Below, in pieces: positions 1-8,091 of a stretch of 64,000 nt of DNA. Position numbers and translations under genes: made by a program. This stretch comes from JAIQFL01 sp035295745 (GTDB lineage Bacteria > Acidobacteriota > Terriglobia > Bryobacterales > Bryobacteraceae). The stretch is from the NCBI GenBank assembly GCA_035295745.1, contig DATGIL010000071.1, positions 124,001-188,000 of the forward strand, written 5' to 3'. The notes beneath the pieces are model-generated. The model ran no database searches, was not told the origin of the DNA, and was given only the letters and a program-made list of their open reading frames with translations. Every line of letters begins with the position of its first letter. Position 1 is the first letter of the stretch.

Positions 1-1
1 T

Positions 2-100
2 ACGCAGTGGAGCCAGGCATGGGCAGTGGTGTCGTCGGGCTATGCTCCGGGAGGCGCACCCACTCCAGTCAGGCGCAGTCTAATGAGTTTGACGGGATGA
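2..100 (+). CDS. C-terminal tail of an upstream gene (possible)
   Basis: One frame is open from the window edge to a TGA at 98-100, four bases before flgK. The tail (ends PVRRSLMSLTG) matches nothing I recognise. Its position directly before flgK would fit the end of a FlgN-type chaperone, which often precedes flgK, but that is inference from context only. Another frame stops at 81-83, so coding is not certain. Confidence 0.3.
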   Translation, partial: TQWSQAWAVVSSGYAPGGAPTPVRRSLMSLTG

Positions 101-104
101 CCGG

Positions 105-1625
105 ATGGCAAACATACTTTCCACTCTGCTCAATTCATCCACCGCGCTCGCGGCCTACCAGCAGGCATTAGCCGTCACCCAGAACAATGTGTCGAATGCC
201 TCGACTCCAGGATTCGCCAAACAGACACTGCAGCTCGAGGCGATGCCTATGGACCTCGCTCTGGGATCTTCTGGCGGCGTCCGCGCTGGTGCCGTGGAGA
301 GTTCGCGCGATCAGTTCGCGGAGCAGGAGGTGCGGCGGCAGACCGTTGCTCAGGGAGAAGCTCAACAGGACGTCAACAGCCTCACGGCCATTCAGTCGCA
401 GTTCGACGTTACCGGTACGTCCGGAATCGCCAGTGCCCTAAACAATCTGTTCCAGAGTTTCTCGGCCTGGGGCCAATCGCCTACCGATGCGACTGCACGC
501 CAGAATGTGATCGATCAGGCCGGCACCGTCGCCACTTCCTTTCAGCAGGCGACAGCGGGTTTGCAAAGCGTTGCCAAAGATACGGAAGGGCAGATCCAAC
601 AGACGGTGACGGACGTGAATCAACTGGTGAGCCAGCTTCAGGGCTACAACCATCAGATCCTGCAAGGCCAGCGAAACGATCCCGGACTGGACGCCCAGGT
701 GAACTCGAGCTTGGAGCAACTCTCGCAGTATGTGAACGCCACCGTGACCCAGCAAAGCGATGGGTCAGTTGACGTTCTGATGAACGGGCAAACCCCACTC
801 CTGGTGGGGGACCAATCGTACGCTTTGAGCTACGGGCTTCAAGGCCCGGACCCCTCCGCTACCTACCCCAACGCGCCGCCCTCGGCCCATATCTACGCAT
901 CCGATGGCCGTGACATCACCTCGAAAACCACGGATGGGCAACTAGGCTCGCTGCTCAACACACACAATCAGGTCTTGCCGTCCTACCTCGGCGACGCAAC
1001 TCAACCCGGTCAACTGAATATCATGGCTCAGCAGTTCGCAGACCGGGTCAATACGCTCCTCACAACGGGATACACCAGCGATCATTCTGACGGAACCACG
1101 GGATCGTTACCACCGTCCGGAGCACCGCTTTTTCAATATGCCACCACCACCACTGGAGACGGCACCGTGGTCCCTGACTACACCAATGTCGCTAAATCGC
1201 TCACGGTCAATCCGTCGATTACATCCGACGAGTTGGCGGCGATCACGGGAACGCCGACCTCCTCCGACACCCAGCCGGTAGCGCTCACTGGCGAGGTGTC
1301 GAATGGCGTCCCGCTGGCTCTTGCGGACCTGGTGAATCCCTCCAACGCCCTTGACATGGTGAACGGAACTTCGAGTTTCAGCCAGTATTATGGCCAGATG
1401 GCGGCGAGCGTGGGAACCAAACTCAACGACGCAACCAATCAATTGCAGGTGCAGCAGTCCACCTTGGCGCAAGCCAAGACTCTGCGCCAGCAGACCTCGG
1501 GAGTGTCCTTGGATGAAGAGGCGATGGTGATGATTCAGTTCCAGCGGGCGTATGAAGCAACCTCGAAGATGATCAGCGTTCTGGACCAATTGACTCAAGA
1601 CACAATCAACATTCTGGGGACCTGA
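105..1625 (+). CDS. flgK: flagellar hook-associated protein 1 FlgK
   Basis: FlgK is the first hook-filament junction protein; it is exported through the flagellar type III apparatus and polymerises on the distal end of the hook. The 506-residue protein has the typical N-terminal helix with the flagellar rod/hook signature (residues about 5-40, containing QNNVSNASTPGFAKQ) and the paired C-terminal helix (about 460-506, EEAMVMIQFQRAYEATSKMI). The middle is Ser/Thr/Gly-rich and variable, as in the family. The stop codon overlaps the start of flgL by one base (TGATG), so the two are surely co-transcribed and probably translationally coupled. Confidence 0.95.
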   Translation: MANILSTLLNSSTALAAYQQALAVTQNNVSNASTPGFAKQTLQLEAMPMDLALGSSGGVRAGAVESSRDQFAEQEVRRQTVAQGEAQQDVNSLTAIQSQFDVTGTSGIASALNNLFQSFSAWGQSPTDATARQNVIDQAGTVATSFQQATAGLQSVAKDTEGQIQQTVTDVNQLVSQLQGYNHQILQGQRNDPGLDAQVNSSLEQLSQYVNATVTQQSDGSVDVLMNGQTPLLVGDQSYALSYGLQGPDPSATYPNAPPSAHIYASDGRDITSKTTDGQLGSLLNTHNQVLPSYLGDATQPGQLNIMAQQFADRVNTLLTTGYTSDHSDGTTGSLPPSGAPLFQYATTTTGDGTVVPDYTNVAKSLTVNPSITSDELAAITGTPTSSDTQPVALTGEVSNGVPLALADLVNPSNALDMVNGTSSFSQYYGQMAASVGTKLNDATNQLQVQQSTLAQAKTLRQQTSGVSLDEEAMVMIQFQRAYEATSKMISVLDQLTQDTINILGT

Positions 1626-2530
1626 TGATATCCAACCTCGATCCATCGTCACAACTCTTCCTCGCCAACCTCGACCGGGTGCAGCAAACCATCTCGACGG
1701 CGAACGCGCAAGTCTCTTCGGGCAAAAAGATCAGCTCGGCCTCGGATGCCCCGGACCAGATCGGCTCTCTGCTGCAACTCCGCGCCCAACTCCAGCACAA
1801 CAGCCAGATCCAGACGAATCTCACCTCCGCTCAGGCAGACGCGACGGCAGCCGATTCGGCTATCAGTTCCGCAATCAGCATGATGGATCAGGCCTTGACG
1901 CTGGGCGAGCAGGGCGCGAACAGCACGCAAACGTCCGACGTCCTGGCGAACCTGGCGCAGCAGGTGGAAGGGATTCAGGAACAGATGGTTGGGGTGAGCC
2001 AGACGGCCGTTCAAGGCCGATACATCTTCAGCGGCGATAAGATGGACAGCCCCGCCTACACCTTCAACTCCTCACTACTGGCGACCAATCCGGTCGTCAT
2101 GCAGTCGTCAGCGCCTGCGACCTACCGCGTGGAAGACCCGGCTGGCGGGTCGTTCGCCGCCGCACAGAGTTCGCAACAGATTTTCGACAGCTCGTCGGGC
2201 AGTGCTTTCAGCGCATTAAACAGCTTGCGGCTGGCCCTATTGAGCGGCGATACCACTTCTGTGACAAACAGCATCTCGTCGATCAAGCAGGCCTCCACAC
2301 AATTAAATACAGCCTTGGCATCTTACGGCAGCGTCGAGAACCGCATCCAAACGGCTATAACGTACGCCGGAAGCCTCGACACGCAGCTCAGAACTCAGAT
2401 CAGTCAGACGGAGGACGCCGATGTAACCAGTGCCGCCATGCAGTTCACGCAGAGTTCGACGCAAGTGCAGGCGTCCCTCCAGATGCAGGGAAAGATGCCA
2501 CACTCGAGCCTATTCGACTATCTGGGCTAA
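1625..2530 (+). CDS. flgL: flagellar hook-associated protein 3 FlgL
   Basis: FlgL is the second junction protein between hook and filament. The 301-residue protein is flagellin-like: the N-terminal helical region contains VQQTISTANAQVSSGKKI, followed by the SDAPDQIGSLLQLRAQL stretch typical of flagellin/FlgL N domains. The motif GRYIFSGD near residue 135 is typical of FlgL. The C-terminal helix (about 255-295) closes the coiled coil. It follows flgK with a one-base overlap and ends eight bases from a convergent gene. No other flagellar gene is visible downstream, so this is the end of the flagellar cluster. Confidence 0.93.
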   Translation: MISNLDPSSQLFLANLDRVQQTISTANAQVSSGKKISSASDAPDQIGSLLQLRAQLQHNSQIQTNLTSAQADATAADSAISSAISMMDQALTLGEQGANSTQTSDVLANLAQQVEGIQEQMVGVSQTAVQGRYIFSGDKMDSPAYTFNSSLLATNPVVMQSSAPATYRVEDPAGGSFAAAQSSQQIFDSSSGSAFSALNSLRLALLSGDTTSVTNSISSIKQASTQLNTALASYGSVENRIQTAITYAGSLDTQLRTQISQTEDADVTSAAMQFTQSSTQVQASLQMQGKMPHSSLFDYLG

Positions 2531-2538
2531 ACCGCGGA

Positions 2539-3261
2539 TTATTTCGGGGTGAAGGTGGTGTCCACGCCGAATCGCTTGTAGTTGCTGTAGGCGATCCGGA
2601 GACGTTCGCGCTGAGGCCCGGTGCGGAAGTGCAGGGTGTCATCGGCATAGGTGTAGATGGGAAACCAGTGTTTGCCGTCGATGGGCTTGCGGATGGTGGT
2701 AAAGCGCGGAAACAGGTTTTCCGTCTTGGTGGTCCGGATCTGCGGTACCGCCTGACCTTCCATACGAACGATGTTGTAGTCCTTCTTGTCTACCCAGATG
2801 AGGCCGTCGAAGAACCGCTGCCCGTCGAGAATCTGCCGGGGACGCACCTGCAGGACCCAGCAGTCCACGTCGTCCATAATCTCCTCGCCTCGGGATTTGG
2901 TTTCGTAATTCCAGAGCCGGTCCTCCGTGAGAACGAGTGGTTGGATGTCTCGGATGTCGCGAAAATCCTCATCGGTCATGGTGAGAAACTTCAGCCCGTT
3001 CTGAGGTTTGCCGATCAAATCTTCTGAGCGCTCGTGCTGGGGCGAAAATATGATGTCGCGAACCTCCCGGTAAGAACCCCGCACTCCGCCATGGTCATCG
3101 AACTCCTCGATCGTGACGGTCTGTCGGTACATGTAATCGTTGCGCTCTGCCTCGGACTCGCTTTCCCGGTGCGCCACGAGCTTGGCGAGATTCGCGGGAG
3201 CGTCCTGGGCCTGAAGCGGGAGCGCGACGGCCCCGAATGTTAGAATCAGGCTAATGACCAA
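2539..3261 (-). CDS. LolA-like exported protein (outer membrane lipoprotein-sorting family)
   Basis: The C-terminal two thirds resemble the LolA-like / outer-membrane lipoprotein-sorting family (PF17131 type): a run ending GLIWVDKKDYNIVRMEGQA, then a segment describing a beta-rich half-barrel. A hydrophobic N-terminal segment ending ALPLQAQ looks like a signal peptide. The frame can be extended to an ATG at 3354, but that adds about 30 polar residues ahead of the signal peptide. I prefer the TTG at 3261, giving about 240 residues. With that start it overlaps the divergent CPBP gene by eight bases. It may bind a lipid or lipoprotein in the periplasm; the substrate is unknown. Confidence 0.72.
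   Translation of the reverse strand: MVISLILTFGAVALPLQAQDAPANLAKLVAHRESESEAERNDYMYRQTVTIEEFDDHGGVRGSYREVRDIIFSPQHERSEDLIGKPQNGLKFLTMTDEDFRDIRDIQPLVLTEDRLWNYETKSRGEEIMDDVDCWVLQVRPRQILDGQRFFDGLIWVDKKDYNIVRMEGQAVPQIRTTKTENLFPRFTTIRKPIDGKHWFPIYTYADDTLHFRTGPQRERLRIAYSNYKRFGVDTTFTPK
3241..3246 (+). promoter_or_regulatory. -10-like hexamer TAGAAT, seven bases before the CPBP gene start
   Basis: TAGAAT sits so close to the ATG at 3254 that transcription would begin at or next to the start codon. It lies inside the 5' end of the divergent LolA-like gene. No convincing -35 is seen. Confidence 0.35.
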
Positions 3262-4219
3262 ATCGCTCGGCGATTTCCGGGCGGCTCTGCTGGCCGGCTG
3301 GGTGGCGCTGGGCACCGCAGGATTCTTATACGCGCGCATCAAAGGTATTCCCATTTGGGCGGCTATACCGGGCGTTGCCGCATTTCTTGTAACATACCCA
3401 TTCTATCTGGTTCCCGCATTTTCAGACCTCCGAGAGCGACTCACGGGAGTTCGTTTCGTCATTTATTTGGTGGCCGCCGCAGTGCTGCCATACATGGCGT
3501 GCGCCTGCGGTGCAGTTCGATTTCAATGGATCGGATTGGCAAAACTGTCCGCCATGGCCCTAGGCTTCGGCTTGTGGTACCTTCTTCTGCCGGCAAGCTG
3601 GCTGGCGGATCTGGCATTTCTTGCCTTCATCCCCGCGGTCTTGCTCAGCAAGTTCTTCAGTACCATCTACATACCCCAGTACCCAGGGCTCAAGGATCTG
3701 GTGATTTTGGGGCACCTCGCGCTGATCGAGATTGTCGTGATGGTCTTACTCGTAGCGCGGCGTGTCAAGGAGACGGGATATGGCTTTCTTCCCAATCCCA
3801 ACGAGTGGAGGATCGGCGTTCTCCACTTCCTTTGCTTCATACCGATCGGGCTGCCGCTGGCGCTCGCCTTGAAAGCGGTCCACTTCGCTCCGGCAGCTCC
3901 GATTTGGAAGATCGTGGGTACGTTTCTGGGATTCCTGTGGGTGCTCGCACTCTCGGAGGAGTTCTTCTTTCGAGGCGTGCTCCAACAATGGATCGAAGAT
4001 TGGACGGGCAACCGGGCCGGCGCGCTGGCGATTACTTCGTGCGTATTCGGGCTCGTACACCTGGGCTTTGGGGGACGATTTCCAAACTGGCCCTGGGTCG
4101 CGGTGGCTGCGGTGCTGGGCTGGTTCTGCGGCCATGCCCGCAATCAGGCTGGCAGCATCCGTGCCGGTATGGTGACACACGCACTGGTGGTTACCACGTG
4201 GCGAGCCTTCTTCGCATAG
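3254..4219 (+). CDS. CPBP family intramembrane glutamic endopeptidase
   Basis: This is a multi-pass membrane protein of 321 residues with the three signatures of the CPBP (Abi/Rce1) protease family. These are EEFFFRG (EExxxR, around residue 235), FGLVH (FxxxH, around residue 270), and a third conserved His in the last helix (THALVV). About eight hydrophobic segments precede and surround the motifs. Bacterial CPBP proteases are linked to cleavage of membrane or prenylated substrates and sometimes to bacteriocin immunity; no substrate can be named here. The start ATG at 3254 is seven bases after a TAGAAT element and has no Shine-Dalgarno sequence. Confidence 0.88.
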   Translation: MTKSLGDFRAALLAGWVALGTAGFLYARIKGIPIWAAIPGVAAFLVTYPFYLVPAFSDLRERLTGVRFVIYLVAAAVLPYMACACGAVRFQWIGLAKLSAMALGFGLWYLLLPASWLADLAFLAFIPAVLLSKFFSTIYIPQYPGLKDLVILGHLALIEIVVMVLLVARRVKETGYGFLPNPNEWRIGVLHFLCFIPIGLPLALALKAVHFAPAAPIWKIVGTFLGFLWVLALSEEFFFRGVLQQWIEDWTGNRAGALAITSCVFGLVHLGFGGRFPNWPWVAVAAVLGWFCGHARNQAGSIRAGMVTHALVVTTWRAFFA

Positions 4220-4222
4220 CGG

Positions 4223-4228
4223 TACAAT
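4223..4228 (+). promoter_or_regulatory. -10-like hexamer TACAAT before the dehydrogenase gene
   Basis: TACAAT ends nine bases before the ATG at 4238, in the 18-base gap after the CPBP gene. It suggests a separate, nearly leaderless transcript for the dehydrogenase. No clear -35 element. Confidence 0.35.
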
Positions 4229-4237
4229 CCTTTCTCT

Positions 4238-5131
4238 ATGGCAAAATTAGGTTTCTTAGGGCTCGGCCTGATGGGCTATCCGATGGCGCGCAACCTTCTG
4301 CGGGCCGGTCACGAAGTCGCCTTATGGTCTCACTCGACGGACAAGGCACGGAAATTGGCGGCCGAGGAGAAAGGCCTCTTCTGCGATACACCGAAGCAGG
4401 TGGCAGAAAATGCCGAGTGCATCTTCCTTTGCGTCGGCGACACCGAGATGGCGAAATCTGTCATGTTGGGGCCGAACGGACTGATCGAAGGAGTTCGTTC
4501 CGGTGCGGTGGTCGCGGATGCCAGTACCATCAGTCCGAGTGAGAGCCGAAAAATTGGGGATGCGTTTCGGGCGAAGGGTGCTGAATTCCTCGACATTCCC
4601 TGCACTGGATCCACTCCGGGAGCCGAGGGCGGAACCTTGACCTTTATGATCGGCGGCGACGAGGCGGTATTTAACAAGGTGAAGCCGTACATCGAGCCGA
4701 TGGGCAAGAGGCTCTACTATTGTGGCGGGCCTGGGATGGGCCTGCAGGCCAAACTGAGCCAAAACCTGATTCTTTCCAACATTTTAATGGCTTTCAACGA
4801 GGCCATGGTCTTGTCCACAAAGGGCGGTGTCGACCCCAAGCTGATGCTGGATATCCTGGAGAACAGCGCTGCAAAGTCGGGACTGGTGTCGTACAAGGCG
4901 CCATTCGTCTTCCGGCGCGACTTTCAGGCGAATTTCTCCGTGAAATGGATGGACAAGGATGTCGGATTGATGCTGGAATCCGCAAAAGAGCTCGGCGTAC
5001 CCCTACTTTTGACGGCTCTGACCCGGCAGCTTTTCCAGACGGCCATCGCGGCGGGCCATGGCGACGAAGATATCTGCTCTACTATCAAAGTTTTAGAGGG
5101 AATTACCGGGACCACCGTCGAATCCCGATAA
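4238..5131 (+). CDS. NAD(P)-dependent beta-hydroxyacid dehydrogenase (HIBADH/GLYR family)
   Basis: A 297-residue member of the 3-hydroxyisobutyrate dehydrogenase family. It has the N-terminal Rossmann fingerprint GFLGLGLMG (residues 5-13) and the catalytic-site motif AKLSQN with Lys172 and Asn176. The helical C-terminal domain also fits the family (MAFNEAMVLSTKGGVD). The substrate loop reads CTGSTPGAEGG at 122-132, where most HIBADH/tartronate reductases have SGG. The first Ser is replaced by Thr, so the natural substrate may differ from 3-hydroxyisobutyrate. The exact reaction (hydroxyisobutyrate, tartronate semialdehyde, succinic semialdehyde or other) cannot be decided. The start is the only ATG ahead of the fingerprint. 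Confidence 0.87.
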   Translation: MAKLGFLGLGLMGYPMARNLLRAGHEVALWSHSTDKARKLAAEEKGLFCDTPKQVAENAECIFLCVGDTEMAKSVMLGPNGLIEGVRSGAVVADASTISPSESRKIGDAFRAKGAEFLDIPCTGSTPGAEGGTLTFMIGGDEAVFNKVKPYIEPMGKRLYYCGGPGMGLQAKLSQNLILSNILMAFNEAMVLSTKGGVDPKLMLDILENSAAKSGLVSYKAPFVFRRDFQANFSVKWMDKDVGLMLESAKELGVPLLLTALTRQLFQTAIAAGHGDEDICSTIKVLEGITGTTVESR

Positions 5132-5188
5132 AAAAATATATAAATTTCTGTTGATTCCAGAATCGGGATCTACTATTATTGGAAGTAA

Positions 5189-5283
5189 GCCGGGGAGGCA
5201 ACTCCCACCAAAGCGAGACTAACCTCTAAAATAAAAGACCCCTGAAGCAATCCTCCCCGGCGCCCGAAAGGGTTTGAGGGTCT
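5189..5283 (+). other. Hairpin-rich intergenic element before dxr; possible structured RNA
   Basis: The 320-base gap 5132-5451 has no gene. It holds a perfect 10-base inverted repeat (GCCGGGGAGG at 5189-5198, CCTCCCCGGC at 5252-5261) and a second pair, AAGACCC near 5234 with GGGTCTT near 5278. It also has two small hairpins with GNRA-type loops, GGGAG-GCAA-CTCCC and CCC-GAAA-GGG. The first small hairpin competes with the long 10-base arm, so two exclusive folds are possible, as in attenuators and riboswitches. I recognise no known class, and strand is unsure because the minus strand also shows a stem followed by TTTTATTTT. Confidence 0.35.
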
Positions 5284-5285
5284 TC

Positions 5286-5303
5286 AAAAAAAAGAAAAAA
5301 AAA
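5286..5303. repeat. A8GA9 homopolymer tract
   Basis: Eight A, one G and nine A in a row, striking against the GC-rich background. It follows the hairpin element and precedes dxr. It could bend DNA (UP-element-like), act as a slippage site, or read as a T tract on the minus strand. Confidence 0.6.
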
Positions 5304-5415
5304 CAAACTCCTTGTCGCTTCTCCGACTCTTCTACAGTGCAGCGTTTGGTAATGCGAGATGTACGGTTGTGCGAGAAATGCCTGGAAAACAGGGATTCCC
5401 CTGTTAGCTGCATGA

Positions 5416-5421
5416 TATGAT
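5416..5421 (+). promoter_or_regulatory. possible -10 hexamer TATGAT for dxr
   Basis: TATGAT lies 30 bases before the dxr ATG at 5452, giving a short leader that includes a purine-rich GGGAAG stretch. No good -35 is found at 16-18 bases, so confidence is low. Confidence 0.3.
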
Positions 5422-5451
5422 GGCGGATACGCTCCGGGAAGCCACACCGCG

Positions 5452-6642
5452 ATGAGGAAACTGACCATTTTGGGCTCCACCGGGTCCATAGGGACCAATA
5501 CCCTCGACGTCGTCCGACTGAATCACCACCAATACCAGGTGTATGCGCTTGCCGCCGGCGAGAACGTGGAGAGTCTGGCATCCCAGATTTTGGAATTCCG
5601 CCCAAAAACGGCCGTCGTTGCAAATCCCAACGGTTTGAGGCGGCTGACGGCTCGACTAGAGGCCTCAGGTCTGCCTCGTTCGGAATGGCCGGAACTCGGT
5701 TGCGGCGACGCCGCACGAGTGGAAATCGCGACGGCCGCGGAAGTGGATATCGTGATTTCGGCGATCGTGGGTGTGGCCGGTCTCGAGGCGACTTACGAAG
5801 CGGTGCGCTGCGGGAAGCGCGTCGGCCTGGCTAATAAAGAGGTCCTGGTTTCCGGCGGTAAGCTGGTCATGGATGCCGTCCGAGAGTCCGGCGCCGAATT
5901 ACTGCCGGTGGACAGCGAGCACAACGGAGCGCATCAGTGTCTGCGCGCCGGGAATCGCCAGCAGGTCTCGAAGCTGATCCTGACGGCATCTGGCGGCCCC
6001 TTCCGCGAAACGCCTAAAGACGCTTTATCCCGAGTGACGCCACAGCAGGCATTGAGACATCCCACCTGGCAAATGGGTAAACGGATCACGATCGATTGCG
6101 CGACGCTGATGAACAAAGGCTTCGAAGTGATTGAGGCCTGCTGGCTTTTTGACTTCACGCCAGAGCAGGTGAAGGTCGTCATCCATCCACAATCCACAGT
6201 CCACGCCATGATTGAGTACACCGATGGCAGTGTACTTGCCCAGATAGCGGCGACCGACATGCGGATGCCGATCCAATATGCGATGACTTTCCCGGATCGC
6301 CGGGAGGCGCCCGTCCCGAAGATTGATTGGACGCAGGCGCGAACCTGGCAGTTCCTGCCTCCCGACTTCGACAAGTTCCCGCTGCTCCGCCTGGCATACC
6401 AATGTCTGGAAGCGGGGGGATCGGCCACGTGTACGTTAAATGCGGCGGACGAGATCGCGGTAGAGGCCTTTCTGCAGGAGGCGATCCCATTTTCCGGCAT
6501 TTACGAGGTGGTTTCCGAGACTTTATCCCGGATGCCTTCACAGACTCCGCGCACAATTAGCGATATCCTGGAAATTGACAGGGCGTCGAGAACCCTTGCC
6601 CGCGAACTGGTGACATCGCGCTCAGGGGCCGTAACGGTTTGA
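5452..6642 (+). CDS. dxr: 1-deoxy-D-xylulose 5-phosphate reductoisomerase
   Basis: DXR/IspC converts DXP to 2-C-methyl-D-erythritol 4-phosphate with NADPH, the committed step of the MEP isoprenoid pathway. The 396-residue protein has the NADPH fingerprint LGSTGSIGTNT (8-18), the metal site PVDSEHN (Asp154, Glu156), SGGPFR (Ser180), HPTWQMG and the MNKGFEVIEA segment (Asn221, Lys222, Glu225). One key position is odd: IDCATLMNKG has Cys216 (codon TGC) where E. coli has Ser222, a ligand of the substrate phosphate. Also SEHNGAHQ departs from the common SEHNAIFQ. It is seven bases upstream of rseP, a classic pairing, although cdsA and uppS are not here. Confidence 0.96.
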   Translation: MRKLTILGSTGSIGTNTLDVVRLNHHQYQVYALAAGENVESLASQILEFRPKTAVVANPNGLRRLTARLEASGLPRSEWPELGCGDAARVEIATAAEVDIVISAIVGVAGLEATYEAVRCGKRVGLANKEVLVSGGKLVMDAVRESGAELLPVDSEHNGAHQCLRAGNRQQVSKLILTASGGPFRETPKDALSRVTPQQALRHPTWQMGKRITIDCATLMNKGFEVIEACWLFDFTPEQVKVVIHPQSTVHAMIEYTDGSVLAQIAATDMRMPIQYAMTFPDRREAPVPKIDWTQARTWQFLPPDFDKFPLLRLAYQCLEAGGSATCTLNAADEIAVEAFLQEAIPFSGIYEVVSETLSRMPSQTPRTISDILEIDRASRTLARELVTSRSGAVTV

Positions 6643-6649
6643 GTTTATT

Positions 6650-7978
6650 ATGCTAGTTTTCTTTGAAAACGTATTGTGGCTGCTGGTTTTGATCGGGGTG
6701 ATGATCAACGTTCACGAATTGGGACATTTCTGGGCGGCCCGGTATTTCGACGTTAAAGTAGAGGCCTTCAGCTTCGGGTTCGGCACCCGGCTGTTCGGCT
6801 TCCGGCGCGGCGAAACCGATTACCGCTTCTCCCTGCTGCCTTTTGGCGGCTACGTGAAAATGGTGGGTGAGCAGGCCACCGACGACAATGCCAGCGATCC
6901 CCGCAGCGTGCTCTCGAAACCACGGTGGCAGCGCCTGATTATCGCGTTCGCAGGACCTTTTATGAACGTGGTCCTGGCGGTGGGTGTGTTGACGGGTCTA
7001 TACATGGTGAAGTATCAGCGGATTTCGGACGCCGACATGGAGCCCGTGATCGGCCATGTGGCTGTCGATTCTCCCGCAGCGAAGGCTGGCCTTCAGGATG
7101 GCGACCATATCGTCCGCCTGGATGGCAAACCGAATCCGACCTGGGAGGACGTCATTGTCACCGAGGCCGAAGGCGCATACCGTCCGATGAACCTGACGAT
7201 TGACCGGAATGGAAAACGATTCGACGTCACGGTCACACCGGTCCTGAACGAGCGGATCGGCGTCGGATCCGCGGGGTGGGACGAGCGCGGTGAGATTCAA
7301 TTGGTGGAAGTGGAACCCGGCCGTCCAGCGGACAAGGCAGGGCTCAAAAAAGGCGATATCATTCTTTCGCTCAATGGCCAGCCCATCCATTCCGCCGGTA
7401 GACTTCAAGAACTGACCAAGGCCAGCAACGGCAAACCAGTCGAAGTGGAATACGAGCGCAATGGCCAGAAGAACACTGTGACTGTGCAGCCGATCTTCTC
7501 CAAGATCGATGGCCAAGGCCGCTGGTACATCGGCGTCGGACCGCAACCGAAGTTCACGATCATCACGACGAAGCTGTCCTTCCCGGACGCCTTCGCCGAA
7601 GCGATTCGCCAGAACGGCAAGAACGCGATGATGATCGTGCAGGTGCTGAAGGGCGTTCTGGAGCGCCGGATGTCCACCAAGAATTTGACTGGACCCATCG
7701 GCATCGCCCAGCTTTCGGGTGAGGCGGCGCGAGAAGGCCCGTCGGCTTTTCTGCTGCTGATGTCCATGATCAGCCTGAATCTGGCGATCGTGAATCTGCT
7801 GCCAATTCCGATCATGGATGGCGGCGTGATTCTCATGCTGCTGGTGGAAATGACGATGCAGCGGGATCTGAGCATCAATGTGAAGGAAGCCATGCTGAAG
7901 GTCGGGTTCGTTTGCATCATGTTGCTGGTCGTGTTCGCGATTTACAACGACATTTCGCGGCTATTGCCGGCGGGCTAG
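6650..7978 (+). CDS. rseP: RIP metalloprotease RseP (site-2 protease)
   Basis: RseP is a zinc intramembrane protease that cuts anti-sigma factors and remnant signal peptides. The 442-residue protein has the zinc motif HELGH (residues 22-26) in the first membrane helix. Two PDZ domains follow between the catalytic helices (about 115-190 and 210-290, each with a GLxxGDxI core). The C-terminal motif NLLPIPIMDGG (around 383-393) supplies the third zinc ligand Asp. All catalytic residues are intact. It is translated with dxr. The ECF sigma/anti-sigma pair at 54.7-55.9 kb in this window is a conceivable client, but no link is shown by sequence. Confidence 0.95.
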   Translation: MLVFFENVLWLLVLIGVMINVHELGHFWAARYFDVKVEAFSFGFGTRLFGFRRGETDYRFSLLPFGGYVKMVGEQATDDNASDPRSVLSKPRWQRLIIAFAGPFMNVVLAVGVLTGLYMVKYQRISDADMEPVIGHVAVDSPAAKAGLQDGDHIVRLDGKPNPTWEDVIVTEAEGAYRPMNLTIDRNGKRFDVTVTPVLNERIGVGSAGWDERGEIQLVEVEPGRPADKAGLKKGDIILSLNGQPIHSAGRLQELTKASNGKPVEVEYERNGQKNTVTVQPIFSKIDGQGRWYIGVGPQPKFTIITTKLSFPDAFAEAIRQNGKNAMMIVQVLKGVLERRMSTKNLTGPIGIAQLSGEAAREGPSAFLLLMSMISLNLAIVNLLPIPIMDGGVILMLLVEMTMQRDLSINVKEAMLKVGFVCIMLLVVFAIYNDISRLLPAG

Positions 7979-8060
7979 TGTTCAGGCCGTTTTTATGCAC
8001 GCATTCGATCGCGTGGACGGTATGAGACGCTGCCAAATCCAAACCTGAATCCCTCAAGCA

Positions 8061-8090
8061 CCAGGGATCATCTGGTAAGCTGATCCCTGG
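8061..8090. promoter_or_regulatory. Perfect 10-base inverted repeat abutting the bshC start
   Basis: CCAGGGATCA at 8061-8070 and TGATCCCTGG at 8081-8090 are exact reverse complements with a 10-base spacer, ending one base before the bshC ATG (8092). It may be an operator for a dimeric regulator (half-site centres 20 bases apart) or an RNA hairpin hiding the ribosome-binding region, which has no Shine-Dalgarno sequence. No T tract follows, so it is not an ordinary terminator. Confidence 0.55.
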
Positions 8091-8091
8091 C

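Noticed and set aside
3355..4542. 395-codon frame overlapping the CPBP and dehydrogenase genes
   Set aside because: A shadow frame, rich in Arg, Gly and Ser, with no motif; it crosses two well-supported genes.
5100..5145. Terminator after the dehydrogenase gene
   Set aside because: CGGGA/TCCCG can pair, but on the plus strand it is followed by A, not T, so it does not fit a rho-independent terminator.
5219..5716. Reverse-strand frame covering the gap before dxr
   Set aside because: Most of it is antisense to dxr, it reads through the A8GA9 tract as poly-Phe, and shows no conserved motif.
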